In this document: in pieces, positions 26,110-35,939 of the stretch
Numbering within the stretch: the stretch's first letter is position 1
Layout of the letters: every line of letters starts with the position of its first letter
Source of the DNA: Ideonella_A sp963843805
GTDB lineage: Bacteria; Pseudomonadota; Gammaproteobacteria; Burkholderiales; Burkholderiaceae_C
DNA length: 64,000 bases
NCBI GenBank assembly: GCA_963843805.1
Contig: CAWJLY010000001.1
Location: 310,001-374,000 of the forward strand
Direction of reading: 5' to 3'
Made by a program: the position numbers and the translations under genes
Notes under the pieces: generated by a model
What the model was told of the DNA's origin: nothing
Databases searched by the model: none
Seen by the model: the letters and a program-made list of their open reading frames with translations, nothing else

Positions 26110-26185
26110 CGGCGCATCTTGGGACGACACGCGGCCCCGCCCCTTGGCAGACAGCGGCTCGTGGCAAATGGTTTGACGTGGGCGT

Positions 26186-27197
26186 TCATCGGCTGACCCG
26201 GATACGCGGGTTGATGATGCCGTAGGTGATGTCGACCAGCAGGTTGACGATCATCACCATCACGCCGAGCAGCAACATGCCGCCTTGCAGCACCGGATAA
26301 TCGCGCCGGCCGATCGCCTCGATCAGCCACTTGCCGACACCGGGCCAGGAGAAGATGGTTTCGGTCAGGATGGCGCCGGTGAACAGCACACCCACCTGCA
26401 GGCCGATCACCGTGATCACCGGGATCAAGCGCATTGCGCAAGGCGTGGATGGAGACGATGCGCAACTGTGGCAGGCCTTTGGCGCGCGCCGTGCGGATGT
26501 AGTCTTCGCCCAGCACCTCGAGCATTGCCGAGCGCGTCATGCGGGCAACCACCGCCAGCGGGTTGGTGCCGAGCACGATTGCCGGCAACACCAGATGAGC
26601 AACGGTCGAGCCGAACGCGCCTTTGTCGCCGCTGATCAGGCTGTCGATCAGCAAAAACCCGGTTACCGGCTCGATATAGTGAATCACATCGATGCGGCCC
26701 GATACCGGAGTCAGATCGAGCTTGACCGAAAACAGCAGGATCAGCAGCAGGCCCCACCAGAAAATGGGCATCGAATAACCGGTCAGCGAAACGCCCATCA
26801 CGCCGTGATCGAAGATCGAATTGCGCCGCACCGCTGCCAGGATGCCGGCGGGGATGCCGATCACCAGCGCAAAGACGATGGCGCAAAGGCCGAGTTCGAC
26901 GGTGGCCGGAAACAGGGCCAGAAACTCATCGAGCACCGGCGCCTGCGTGATCAGCGATTTGCCCAGGTCACCGTGCAACACGCGGCCGATATAGATGCCA
27001 TATTGCACCAGGATCGGCCGATCGAGCCCATATTCCTTCAGCAACGCGGCGTGGCGGGTGGCATCGATTCCGCGCTCGCCGGCCAGCGTCTCGATCGGGT
27101 CGCCCGGCACCAGACGAATCAGAAAAAACGCCAGCAGTGTCATCCCGATGAATGTCGGGACGATCAGGCTCAGCCGGGTCAGTATGAAACGCAGCAT
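26186..27197 (-). CDS. dppB: Dipeptide transport permease DppB (one frameshift near 26429)
   Basis: The first gene of the dpp transcript and the second membrane subunit. It begins MLRFILTRLSLIVPTFIGMT, with LVPGDPIE, GLDRPILVQY, the EAA loop DYIRTARAKGLPQLRIVSIHALRNA and, after a frame change, LIPVITVIGLQVGVLFTGAI and RIRVSR at the end. One extra base at about 26429 (a C on the coding strand before TTG) separates the two frames; without it the protein is 336 residues. About 100 bases separate its start from the divergent GNAT gene, where the operon promoter should lie. I could not identify promoter boxes. Confidence 0.9.
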
Positions 27198-27298
27198 GCA
27201 AACACAACAGTTCAAGTGGCCACGGGCAAGTGCAAACTCTACTGCATGGGCGGCGGGACTGCCGCACAATATTCGGATGTTGCCGATGTGGCTTGGTG

Positions 27299-27769
27299 AT
27301 GAATCATTTCTCTGCACTGACCTTGCGGCCCGCGCGTGTCGACGATGCGCTGCTTGTCGCGGCGATGTCGCGTGAGCTGATCGAAACCGGCCTGGACTGG
27401 CGCTACCGCCCGAAGCGGATCAGCGCGATGATCCAGGCCGCCGACATGGTGGTGCTGGTTGCCGACGATGGCCAGTCGCTCGGCGGATTTGCTGCGATGC
27501 AGTTCGGCGACGAGCACGGCCACCTGAGCCTGCTGGCCGTTCGGCAGGCCCGTCAGCGGCGCGGCATCGCCAGCGCGATGCTGGAGTGGCTGCTGGCCTC
27601 GGCGCGGGTGGCAGGCCTGGCATCGATCGCCCTCGAATTGCGCACCGACAACCAGCCTGCGTTCGATTTCTATCGACACCACGGTTTTGTCGAGACCGCC
27701 CAGATCTCCGACTATTACAGCCCGCTGATCGGCGCGCGGCGGATGGCGTTGCAGTTGCGACCGACTTGA
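27299..27769 (+). CDS. GNAT-family N-acetyltransferase
   Basis: A 156-residue acetyltransferase with the CoA-binding loop LLAVRQARQRRGIASAMLEWLL and the later NQPAFDFYRHHGFVE typical of the RimI-like group. Divergent from dppB and followed by a terminator-like hairpin. Substrate unknown. Confidence 0.83.
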   Translation: MNHFSALTLRPARVDDALLVAAMSRELIETGLDWRYRPKRISAMIQAADMVVLVADDGQSLGGFAAMQFGDEHGHLSLLAVRQARQRRGIASAMLEWLLASARVAGLASIALELRTDNQPAFDFYRHHGFVETAQISDYYSPLIGARRMALQLRPT

Positions 27770-27776
27770 AACGCGC

Positions 27777-27799
27777 GACCGCCCGGGGCGCAGGCGGTC
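27777..27799. terminator. Terminator-like hairpin between GNAT and the ketoreductase gene
   Basis: GACCGCC (27777-27783) pairs with GGCGGTC (27793-27799) over a 9-base loop, eight bases after the GNAT stop and before the convergent end of the pigment cluster. There is no strong T-run. Confidence 0.45.
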
Positions 27800-27887
27800 G
27801 GCGTCAACAAGTTTGCAGTCGGGGTTGTGCGCCGGGCTCCTGCTGAAGGACGCGATGGGCGCAGTGCAGCGCCTGTGCATCGAATCG

Positions 27888-28622
27888 TCAACACATTCCC
27901 CCATTGACCGAAATGACCTGCCCGGTGATGTAGCCCGCCTCCCTGCCGCACAGAAACCCCGCCAGTGCCGCCACCTCGTCGGCGGTACCGGCGCGTTTGA
28001 CGGGCACCAACCGATCGATTGTCTGGGCATCGAAGGCGGCATCGGCCATCGGTGAGGCAATGATGCCGGGGGCGATGGCGTTGACGGTGACGCCACGGCT
28101 GGCCACTTCGAGAGACAACGCCCGGGTGGCGCTGTTCAACGCACCTTTGGCCGCGGCGTAGTTGACCTGGCCTCGGTTGCCCATCAGCGCGGCCACTGAC
28201 GAGATGTTGACGATGCGGCCCCAGCGGGTTCGCAACATCGGCAGCAACAAGGGCTGCGTGACATTGAAAAAACCGTTCAATGACAGATCGATCACGCGAT
28301 GCCATTGCGCCGATCGCATGCCCGGGAAAACGGCATCGTCATGAATGCCGGCGTTGTTGACGATGATCTGGATGGCGCCGCTCTGCAGCATCCGATCGCA
28401 GGCTTGGCGGCTGGCCGCCTCGTCGGTCAGATCGAAGATGCAGGTCTGCGCCAACCCGCCCTCGCAGCGGATCTGCTCGGCAATCTGTTCGACGACATCG
28501 GGGCGCGAATGGGCGTGCAGGTAGACGCTGGCACCATCGCGCGCCAACCGGCGGGCGATGGTGCTGCCGATGGCGCCGCTGGCGCCGGTCACCAGTGCGC
28601 GGCAATGCGTCTCAACGGTCAT
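27888..28622 (-). CDS. 3-oxoacyl-ACP reductase (FabG/ApeQ-like ketoreductase)
   Basis: A 244-residue short-chain dehydrogenase. NADPH motif TGASGAIGSTIARRLA, NNAG, catalytic Ser in NISSVAALMGN, YxxxK in VNYAAAKGA, and NAIAPGIIASPM. It reduces 3-ketoacyl-ACP in each elongation round. The position at the end of a cluster with ketosynthase, chain-length-factor-like and dehydratase genes matches ApeQ of aryl-polyene pathways. Its start overlaps the dehydratase stop (ATGA). Confidence 0.88.
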   Translation of the reverse strand: MTVETHCRALVTGASGAIGSTIARRLARDGASVYLHAHSRPDVVEQIAEQIRCEGGLAQTCIFDLTDEAASRQACDRMLQSGAIQIIVNNAGIHDDAVFPGMRSAQWHRVIDLSLNGFFNVTQPLLLPMLRTRWGRIVNISSVAALMGNRGQVNYAAAKGALNSATRALSLEVASRGVTVNAIAPGIIASPMADAAFDAQTIDRLVPVKRAGTADEVAALAGFLCGREAGYITGQVISVNGGMC

Positions 28623-29101
28623 CGCAACAGTTCCGCGGGTTCGAGTACCACAGTGGCACGGCCATCGGCGAGCCGAAGGCCGGCCGCTGAATCGAGATGG
28701 AACTGGTACGACACCACCCCGGCGGCGCCAGCCAACCGCTTGGCATGGATCTGCAGATCGCCTTCGATAGCGTGCAAGGACGGCACCTCGAAACGCACCT
28801 TGCGCACGGCGGCAATATAGCCGCCACGCGGCGGACCAGCCTCGCCGGCCAGCAGTGCGCCGTGCAATGCCATGGCCTGCGCGGCATATTCGATCGCACA
28901 AGGCGCGAGAAGCTCGCCGCTTGCGCTGAGCAGCGGGTTGTCGGCGTCGTGGTGACTGCTCGCAGTGCAGTGGATCGCTTCGGCTGAGCAGGCCAGCATC
29001 TGGCCGAGCAGGCACATCCGGCCGCTGTGTGGCACGTGGCGCGCGATGCCCTCGTGATCGAGGGTCGCCGGCACAGCGACAGATCGTGAGGCAACCACCA
29101 T
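28619..29101 (-). CDS. 3-hydroxyacyl-ACP dehydratase-like protein (ApeP-like hotdog)
   Basis: A 160-residue hotdog-fold protein. IARHVPHSGRMCLLGQML resembles the N-terminal FabZ/ApeP region with its His, followed by the long central helix (IEYAAQAMALHGALLA). In aryl-polyene systems ApeP works as a partner of ApeI in dehydration of the growing chain, and an ApeI-like gene is present at 36.9 kb. ATG at 29101 lies 14 bases after the previous stop. Function is assigned from fold and context. Confidence 0.75.
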   Translation of the reverse strand: MVVASRSVAVPATLDHEGIARHVPHSGRMCLLGQMLACSAEAIHCTASSHHDADNPLLSASGELLAPCAIEYAAQAMALHGALLAGEAGPPRGGYIAAVRKVRFEVPSLHAIEGDLQIHAKRLAGAAGVVSYQFHLDSAAGLRLADGRATVVLEPAELLR

Positions 29102-29114
29102 CAACGGTCTGGTC

Positions 29115-29927
29115 TCATGCGCTGCCGGCCGAGTGCAGGTCGAGTCGCAGGCACAACCCCTCGACATGACCGACCACCAACGTCGCCGGCTCGCACCGGG
29201 CGAGCGCCTGCAGCAAGGGCAAGGCGCGCGCTGCCGGCACGCCACGGCGAAGGGCTTCGAGGCGGGCATCACCGCAGACCGACTCCGGTTTGCTCTCGCC
29301 GAGCTGCATCGCCACCTCGACCAGCCCGCCGGCCGTATGGCTGGGCCCGATCAGCAAGGCGACACCGAAGATATCGCTGACCAATCGCACCGATCGCAGC
29401 GGTTCGGGATAAGGCACATCGCCGGCAACCAGCAGCACCGGCCGATTGCCGTGCACACACTGCACCGCCGCTTCGAGCAGGCCGGCGCCGAAACTGGCGT
29501 CCATCGCACACAAGCTGGTCGACGGTGCCTGCGAGCGAGTGGCGATGTGCCAGTAACCAGCGGCTGCGTTGTGAACCGAATTGGTGAAGCGGGTCGGCGA
29601 AACGATCCGCTCGGCAGCGGCCAATGATTCACACAAGGCGTGGCAGTTGCTCGCGTCGCCGGTCGAGGCGCTGAAAACCGTCGCCAACTCGGTCGGATCG
29701 ATGGCCGCGGATGCACAGGCCTGATCGGCAATGCCCATCGCCAGCTTGACCAGATCGCCAGCGCGGCGGCGCTCGGCCGGTGGCAGACGATGCGGCGCCG
29801 GCAGGACGGTCGGTGAATGTTGCCACTGCGCCGGATCGGCCAGGCTTTGCCGCGCGCCGTTCCAGTCTGCCATCCCCGGGCCGATCAGCCCGACGCCAAG
29901 AACGCAAAAGTGCAGGCTGTGCGTCAC
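29115..29927 (-). CDS. Beta-ketoacyl synthase-like protein, chain-length-factor type (ApeC-like)
   Basis: A 270-residue protein with thiolase-fold sequence: VFSASTGDASNCHALCESLA, FTNSVHNAAAGYWHIA and CAMDASFGAGLLEAAVQC. It lacks the canonical TACSSS nucleophile motif and is much shorter than a full ketosynthase. This fits the chain-length-factor partner (ApeC) of the ApeO ketosynthase encoded immediately upstream. The GTG start overlaps the ketosynthase stop by four bases, as expected for subunits made together. Confidence 0.75.
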   Translation of the reverse strand: MTHSLHFCVLGVGLIGPGMADWNGARQSLADPAQWQHSPTVLPAPHRLPPAERRRAGDLVKLAMGIADQACASAAIDPTELATVFSASTGDASNCHALCESLAAAERIVSPTRFTNSVHNAAAGYWHIATRSQAPSTSLCAMDASFGAGLLEAAVQCVHGNRPVLLVAGDVPYPEPLRSVRLVSDIFGVALLIGPSHTAGGLVEVAMQLGESKPESVCGDARLEALRRGVPAARALPLLQALARCEPATLVVGHVEGLCLRLDLHSAGSA

Positions 29928-31110
29928 CTGGCGGCTCCGAGGATCAGGCAGGCGTTGGTGCCACCGAAGCCGAACGAATTGCTCGCCACCACCCGCAGCG
30001 GCGCCTGGCGGGTGCTTGTCTGGTAGTTGCAGCGCAGTTGCGGATCGGCCGCCAATACGTTCAGGCCCGCCGGAATCAGCTGTTGCTGCAGCGCCAGGAT
30101 CGAGATCGCCGCTTCGACACCGCCAGCCGCACCGAGCGTGTGTCCGGTGGCGCCCTTGGTCGAGCTGCATGGCACTGCGGATCCGAATACCGCGTGGACG
30201 GCCAGATCTTCGGCACTGTCGTTGTTCGGCGTGGCGGTGCCGTGAAGGTTGATGTAATCGACCGCTGCGCGGCTCGATCGACGCCTGAGCCAACGCTGCG
30301 CGCATCGCTGCCATCGCGCCGGCGCCTTCCGGATGCGGACTGCTCATGTGGTAGCCGTCACTGCTCTCGCCGACGCCGAGCAGCCATGCTGCCGGTGCTT
30401 TCGGGCTGCGTTCGAGCAGGCTGAACGCGGCGCCTTCGCCGAGCGAGAGACCACAACGGTTCTTGTCCCATGGACGACAGATGTCGGGCGACAGCAGTTC
30501 AAGCGACTTGAAGCCGTACAGCGTGGTCAGACACAGGCTGTCGACACCACCCACCACCGCCGCGTCGATCAGGCCCAGCTCGATCATCCGCGCCGCATGG
30601 GCATACACCTTGGCGCTCGACGAACAGGCTGTCGACACCACTGCCGCCGGACCGCTCAAGTGCAAGCGCGCGTCGGGTGAAATCGGCGACCGAATAGGTG
30701 TTGTGCGTCTGGGCGTAGCGAAAATCCGCTGGCAAGGCACCGCTTGCCAAGTCGCGGCGGCGGTAGGCCAGCTCGGTCTGCAGAATCCCCGACGTGCTGG
30801 TGCCGATGAAAACACCGATGCGGTGCGCCCCGTGGCGCAGCGAAGCGCTACGGACGCTGGCCGCGAACCCATCGGTGTGCAAGGCAAGCCAGGCCAGCCG
30901 ATTGTTGCGGCAATCGTAGTCGGCCAGGTCGGTCGGCAGCCGTTGCGAGTCGACGCCTTCGACCACACCGAGCCAGCCTTCGAGGTCGGCGGTCTCGAAG
31001 CCACGGGCGACAAGCCCGCTGCGTTGCTTGGCCGTTGCCTCGGCATGGGCCTGTCGCCCGACGCCCAACGCACTGACCACGGTGAAGTCTTCGATCGCCA
31101 ACGGCGTCAT
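29924..31110 (-). CDS. Beta-ketoacyl-ACP synthase (ApeO/FabF-like; two frameshifts)
   Basis: A ketosynthase of 394 residues after correction. The active-site Cys is in VVSTACSSSAKVYA, the first His in NLHGTATPNND, the second in KGATGHTLGAAGG, and the C-terminal SFGFGGTNACLIL is intact. The frame changes near 30672 (one extra base before the codons for LHLSGPAA) and near 30272 (one extra base before the codons for VDYINLHG). It performs decarboxylative condensation with malonyl-ACP, probably as a heterodimer with the downstream chain-length-factor-like protein. Start overlaps the methyltransferase stop. Confidence 0.85.
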
Positions 31111-31922
31111 GGTTTTTCGGCCATCAGCAGGACATTGGCAAACGGGGTACCTCGGCTCATCGGCATGCTGTGGATCGCGTCGAAACCGACCGCTTCAAGC
31201 AACGCCTTCCATTCGGCCAGTGTCCGACAGAAGGTTGGCGCCACCCGATGGCCACGCACCGCGGTGATGATCCGATCGGTCCATTGGCTGGTGGCGAAAC
31301 CGCGCCGTTCGGCCTGGTCGCCGATCCGCAGCAGCAGACGCCCGCCCCGGCTCAGCCGTTGGTGCACGCGCGCCAGCAGGTCGCGCTGCTGTGGTTGCCC
31401 GACGTAATGCAACACGTCGAGTATCACCGCCACATCGCACTCGGGCAGCTCCGCTGCGACCATATCGGCGCGGATGATTTCGATATCGGCCGGCAGACTC
31501 GCCAGCGCCTGCTCGGCGCGATCGACATCGCGCTGCATCAGCTCGATGCCGACGTAACGACAGCCGATCGGTGCCTGTGGCCACTCGGCGGGCCAGCGCC
31601 CCTGTCGATGGGCTTGGTCGGCCGCTGCCAGCAGGCTGGCCAACAAGCCCTGACCGCAGCCGATGTCCAGCACCGTGGCATGCGCAGCAATCAGCTGATG
31701 CTCGAGCAGATGGCGAAATACCGGATCCCAGCCGAGCTTGCCGCCGGCAAATGACCAGGCAAACCGACCGCACTCGCGGTAGCGCGCCCTGGCCGTGTCC
31801 TTCAGCTCGCGCCACGCCCGGTCCGGCGAAGGCCGCGCCACCGTCAGCTGCCTGACGGTCGTCGCTTCGATCGGCGACAGCGGGTCGGCCCCGACTGTGG
31901 CGGAGTTCCTGGCCGAATTCAT
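31107..31922 (-). CDS. SAM-dependent methyltransferase (ApeB-like)
   Basis: A 271-residue class I methyltransferase: motif I VLDIGCGQGLLASLL, acidic loop YVGIELMQRDVDRAEQAL, then CDVAVILDVLHYVG. It has an N-terminal helical region (ELKDTARARYRECGRFAWSFAGGKL). In aryl-polyene clusters such an enzyme methylates the aromatic head group; this role is inferred from position only. ATG overlaps the deacetylase stop (ATGA). Confidence 0.8.
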   Translation of the reverse strand: MNSARNSATVGADPLSPIEATTVRQLTVARPSPDRAWRELKDTARARYRECGRFAWSFAGGKLGWDPVFRHLLEHQLIAAHATVLDIGCGQGLLASLLAAADQAHRQGRWPAEWPQAPIGCRYVGIELMQRDVDRAEQALASLPADIEIIRADMVAAELPECDVAVILDVLHYVGQPQQRDLLARVHQRLSRGGRLLLRIGDQAERRGFATSQWTDRIITAVRGHRVAPTFCRTLAEWKALLEAVGFDAIHSMPMSRGTPFANVLLMAEKP

Positions 31923-32789
31923 GCCGCCTCGGTTGCCGGCTGCGCCGCCGCGTCGCTGCCATGCGAAAGGCCATGCGCCTCGTTCAACGTCGTCCAATGC
32001 AAGCCGATGCGGCTCGCCTCGTCGGCCAGCCCTGGCAAGACATCGACGATAACGGGCGTGTCGTTCAGCGCTTCGCGCGGCGTGCCCGTCGTGCAGCAAC
32101 ATGATGTCGCCGCCATCGAGCCCGCTGATCAGTCTTTTCAACACCCGGTGCGGGTCTTTCTCGCGCGTATCGAAGCCGCGCCGGGTCCAACTGACCAGCC
32201 GCAGGCCCAATCGATGCAGCACCGGTTCGAGAAACGGGTTGCGCAAACCCGCCGGCGCGCGGAAAAAACGCGGCCAGCGCCCGCTCACGTCGAACAAGGC
32301 TTGTTGTCCACGTTCGATCTCGCGTGCAAAGCCGCGCGGGCCGAGCAAGGAAAAATCGTGGCAGTGGACAAAGCTGTGGTTGTGGATGTCGTGCCCGCGC
32401 GCGACGATCTGCCGCGTCAATGCCGGATGGGCAAGCGCGCGTTCGCCGATGCAGAAGAAGCTGGCGCGCATGCCATGGGCGTCGAGCAGATCGAGCACTT
32501 GCGGCGTGACTTGCGGATCCGGCCCGTCGTCGATGGTCAGGCAGATCTGCCGGCGATCGGCGCAGGCAATCGGCAACCGAGTGATATTGGGGCCGAGCAG
32601 CCGGCAACGTGGCAACAGGCCGGCGGTTGTCAGCGCGGCATGGTTGGCGGCCACCGCGGCCAGCGCCCACCCGGCATATTGCGGCATCAAGGCAGCCGCG
32701 CCGCCGGCCAGCACATGCACACCGATGCTGCCTTTGAGGAATCCCGGCACGGGCCAGGCGGCGGTGGGTGATGCAAAAACTGAAGACAT
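31919..32789 (-). CDS. Polysaccharide deacetylase family protein (NodB-like; one frameshift near 32087)
   Basis: Two or three hydrophobic segments at the N-terminus precede a NodB domain: motif 1 ICLTIDDGPDP with the metal/catalytic Asp pair, motif 2 HDIHNHSFVH with the His ligands, motif 3 RFFRAPAGLRNP and later SWTRRGFDT. One extra base around 32087 splits off the last 60 residues; corrected length is 289. The domain removes N- or O-acetyl groups from glycans. Its presence here suggests that the final lipid carries an amino sugar, which is inference. The ATG at 32789 is one of two close options. Confidence 0.8.
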
Positions 32790-32819
32790 TCGACAAGGCA
32801 ACAGCTGGACGGCAAATTC

Positions 32820-35301
32820 TCACACACCGGGTCGCTGATTCCCGCGCGGCGACTTCGAAATGCCTGACCGGGAATCGACGCGAGCCAGCGTGGCCGCCAA
32901 CAACAAGGCCAGCAGAGCGCCGGGCGCAACCACCCGGCCGATCGATGACAGAGCCGGAATTTCCGACAACGCGATCAGGCCGAACGACGCCACGGTGGTC
33001 AGATTGGCCAGCAACAGCGAGGCCAGCGTATCGCCATCGGCACGCCCCTCGGTCTGCAACTGATCGAAGAACAGACCGTAATTCGATCCCACCGCCAGCA
33101 CCAGCAACAGGCCGACCAGGTGCAGAATTCCCAGCGCCACGTCGATCGCGGCCAGCAGGCCCAGTGTCAGCAAAACGGCCAGTGCCAGCGGCACGCAGAC
33201 CCGCCGCAACCGGCTCCACGAGCGCAGGTGAAGTGCCAGCAGACAGATGACCGCAGCCGCGCCGAGCAAGGCCTGGACAAGCGCCTGGTTCAGATAGTGC
33301 GCATACAGCGAATCGAGTTCGTACTTGATATCGACAACCTGTACGTCGAAGGCCGGACCGACACCGGTCAGCGCCTTGCGAACCGTATCAGCAAGCGCCG
33401 CATCGCCCGCCGCCTGCAAGGGCAATAACGCCGACCAGCCGCCGCCGCGGCGTTCGAAAAGCAGGGCGTCGACCAGCGGCGCCAGTGGTTTGCCATCGAG
33501 CGAGGCGCGGGTGACCGGCGGCAGTTCGCGCGCAGCCGCCACCTCCTTGATGAACGGTTCGAGGCGGTCGGCCGACAGCGGGCCTCCGGCAGTGGCTGCC
33601 TGCAGCCGCTGGCGCAAGTTGTCGGCGGCCGGCAACGCATTCAGCCGCTGGCTCTGCAGCTGGCGGCTCGGCAACAGACGGGCTGGTGATTCATAACCCG
33701 CCAGCAAGCCTTGGTCGACCAGCGCGTTCAATCGAGGCATTGCGGCTTCAGCAGCCTGCAAGGCCGTTTCGATATCCGGCCCGCTGGCAACGACCAGGGT
33801 GCGCGCATCACTGGCACCCAGGTCGGCGCGCAGGCTGGCGTTCAGATCCTGCGCTGCCTGCGATACCGGGCTCAGCGATCCCAGGCTGCCGCGCCACAGA
33901 TGCCCCCATTGCGCGACAAGCAACATCGATGCGGCCACCGTCAACAGCCAGACAAACGGCCGCAGACGCGGCAGCCCGGTGACCGCATGCTGAGCGATCC
34001 GGGCGAGGTGATGGCGCAGCCCGCCGCCGCCGGCACCGTCAGGCACCAACGCTGGCAACACAAAACGGGTCGCCAGAGCCGCTCCGCCGAGCCCGGCAAT
34101 CGAAAACAGGCCCAACTGGGCCAGCCCCGGAAAACCCGAAAAAAGCAGCGCGGCAAAACCGCAGACCGATGTCAACACACCCAGCCTGACGGTCGGCCAG
34201 TTGAGTCTGCGCCAGCGTTGCCAGCCGCTGCCCGGCGCGCCGCTGCCGCGGGCCTGGATCAGGTAGTAGATGGCGTAGTCGACCGATTCGCCGATCAGGG
34301 TGCTGCCAAAGGCCAGCGTGATGCCGTGGATCTGCCCGAAGACAAGACCCACCGCGGCGACCCCACTGGCCACGCCGGTCGCCACCGGCAGCAAGGCCAC
34401 CAACAGCGCGCGCAGACTGCCGAAGGCGAACAGCAACAGGCCGCCGACAACCACGCTGCCGGCGATTGCCAGCAGTTTGACCTCCCGCTCGATCTGCGCG
34501 CGACTTTGCACGGCAAACACCGGTGTCCCGCTGACCCGCAACGTCAATCCCTGAGCCGCCAGCGGTTCGAACAACACCTGAATGGTCGCCAGCATGGCCT
34601 GCTGGCCATCGAGGTCGGCGCCAGACGCACGGGTGGTCGCCAGCAACAGCGCACGCGGGCCTTCACGGGCGGCCCAGACGCCTTTGTCAGTGCGTGGCGC
34701 CTGCGCCGGCAGCAAGGTCTCGGCGATCCGTTGCATCTCGCCAGTAGGGTCACGATCAAGCGTCGGTTTGACGAGATTGCCAGCCGGCGTGCCAAGCAGC
34801 GACACTGTCTCGGCGATGCCATCGCGCAACCCGGCGACCGTGAAGCGCTCTGCATCGACCGCCGGGCTGAGCTGATATCGATGTTCGAACAGCCACTGGC
34901 CTGTCGCCTGCAGATCGTCGCCCGACCCGTTGTCACCCGCCGGGTTGTCGCCTGCCTGGTTGTCACCGTTGCGCACCTGCTCGAAAAGGCCGCTGCCACG
35001 CAGTGCCTTGGCCAAGCCGCGTGATGCGGTGGCGCGTTGGTTGGCGTCGCCGCCGTCGATTGCCATCAGCAGCGTGCGCGCCGCCACGCCGCTGTTCAGT
35101 TGCTCGATCAGCAAGCCGCTGGCGCGGGTTGGGGCTCTTCGGCAGGAACGCCGACAGATCGGCAACCAGCGGAATCTGGCTGATCAGCGCAGCCGCGCCG
35201 GCCATCGCCAGCAACCACAACACGACGACGAGCAGACGACGCGGCGCACGCCTGTCGTCGCTGGCCGCCGGCGGCAAACCCGGCCCGCTCTGGGCACTCA
35301 C
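32820..35301 (-). CDS. MMPL/RND-type lipid exporter (ApeM-like; one frameshift near 35115)
   Basis: A large inner-membrane protein of 826 residues after correction, with two halves each of one isolated and about five clustered helices (LLLFAFGSLRALLVALLPVATGVA and VICLLALHLRSWSRLRRV regions) flanking periplasmic loops. IHGITLAFGSTLIGESVDYAIYY is the family's conserved helix. An extra base at about 35115 separates the first 70 residues. In aryl-polyene clusters this exporter moves the finished lipid across the inner membrane. It lies next to a LolA-like carrier and is the longest gene of the cluster. Confidence 0.87.
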
Positions 35302-35939
35302 GGGCTGCTTGCGGTCACCGCCGTCTTGTCGCCGCGCAGCGGCTCGATTGTCATCAGCGAGCGGTCGCCCCCGAGCAACTCCATCTCGATTTGCTGCACC
35401 TCACCACCCTGACCATTGATGAGCATGCGCTTGACCTGTCCGGATTCGATCGGTGTCAGTGCAAGCCGCCAGCGACCGGCGTCACCGCTCAGTTCGGTCT
35501 TGAAAATGCGCCGCAATGTCGCCCCGTTGCCGGTCAGCGTCGCGCGCACCGCCTCGACGAGGCCGAGCATCTCGGGCGCCGCGTCCAGGCTGAAGCTGCG
35601 GCTGCGGCCGGATCGGCTCAAGGTGACCTTGTTGCCATCGACCGCCATCGTCTCGGGCCGCGGTTGGAGGGTGCGACGGACAAACCGATCGGGCGCCTCG
35701 AAACCGAGTGTGCCGCTGGCGATCAGCGGCACATCGATTCCCTGCACGAAACGTTGCTCGCTGAACGCAGCTTCGCCACTTTTGCGTTGTGCCAGCCGCG
35801 TCATCAATGCATCGAGATCAAACGGCGTGTCCGCCGTCGCTCCCCCTGACCGGAGAATCAACAGGCTGCAGGCGACCACACCGAGCCAGCGCCGGCGCGG
35901 CAAAAGGCGCTCAGGCCGCGTCTTCAGACCAGAAGTCAT
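35298..35939 (-). CDS. LolA-like outer-membrane lipoprotein carrier (ApeL-like)
   Basis: A 213-residue periplasmic protein with a signal peptide (RRRWLGVVACSLLILRSGGATA, cut before DTPFDLD, given the basic start). The mature part follows the LolA fold: KSGEAAFSEQRFVQGIDVPLIASGTLGFEAPDRF (visible as strand pairs), then a hydrophobic cavity pattern. LolA paralogs in pigment clusters shuttle the lipid from exporter to outer membrane. ATG at 35939 lies within the end of the acyltransferase gene, and the stop overlaps the exporter start (ATGA). Confidence 0.8.
   Translation of the reverse strand: MTSGLKTRPERLLPRRRWLGVVACSLLILRSGGATADTPFDLDALMTRLAQRKSGEAAFSEQRFVQGIDVPLIASGTLGFEAPDRFVRRTLQPRPETMAVDGNKVTLSRSGRSRSFSLDAAPEMLGLVEAVRATLTGNGATLRRIFKTELSGDAGRWRLALTPIESGQVKRMLINGQGGEVQQIEMELLGGDRSLMTIEPLRGDKTAVTASSP

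Noticed and set aside
24659..26167. A 502-codon minus-strand frame through dppC and the hairpin locus
   Set aside because: It is out of frame with DppC, whose protein is unmistakable, and its tail is only translated hairpin DNA.
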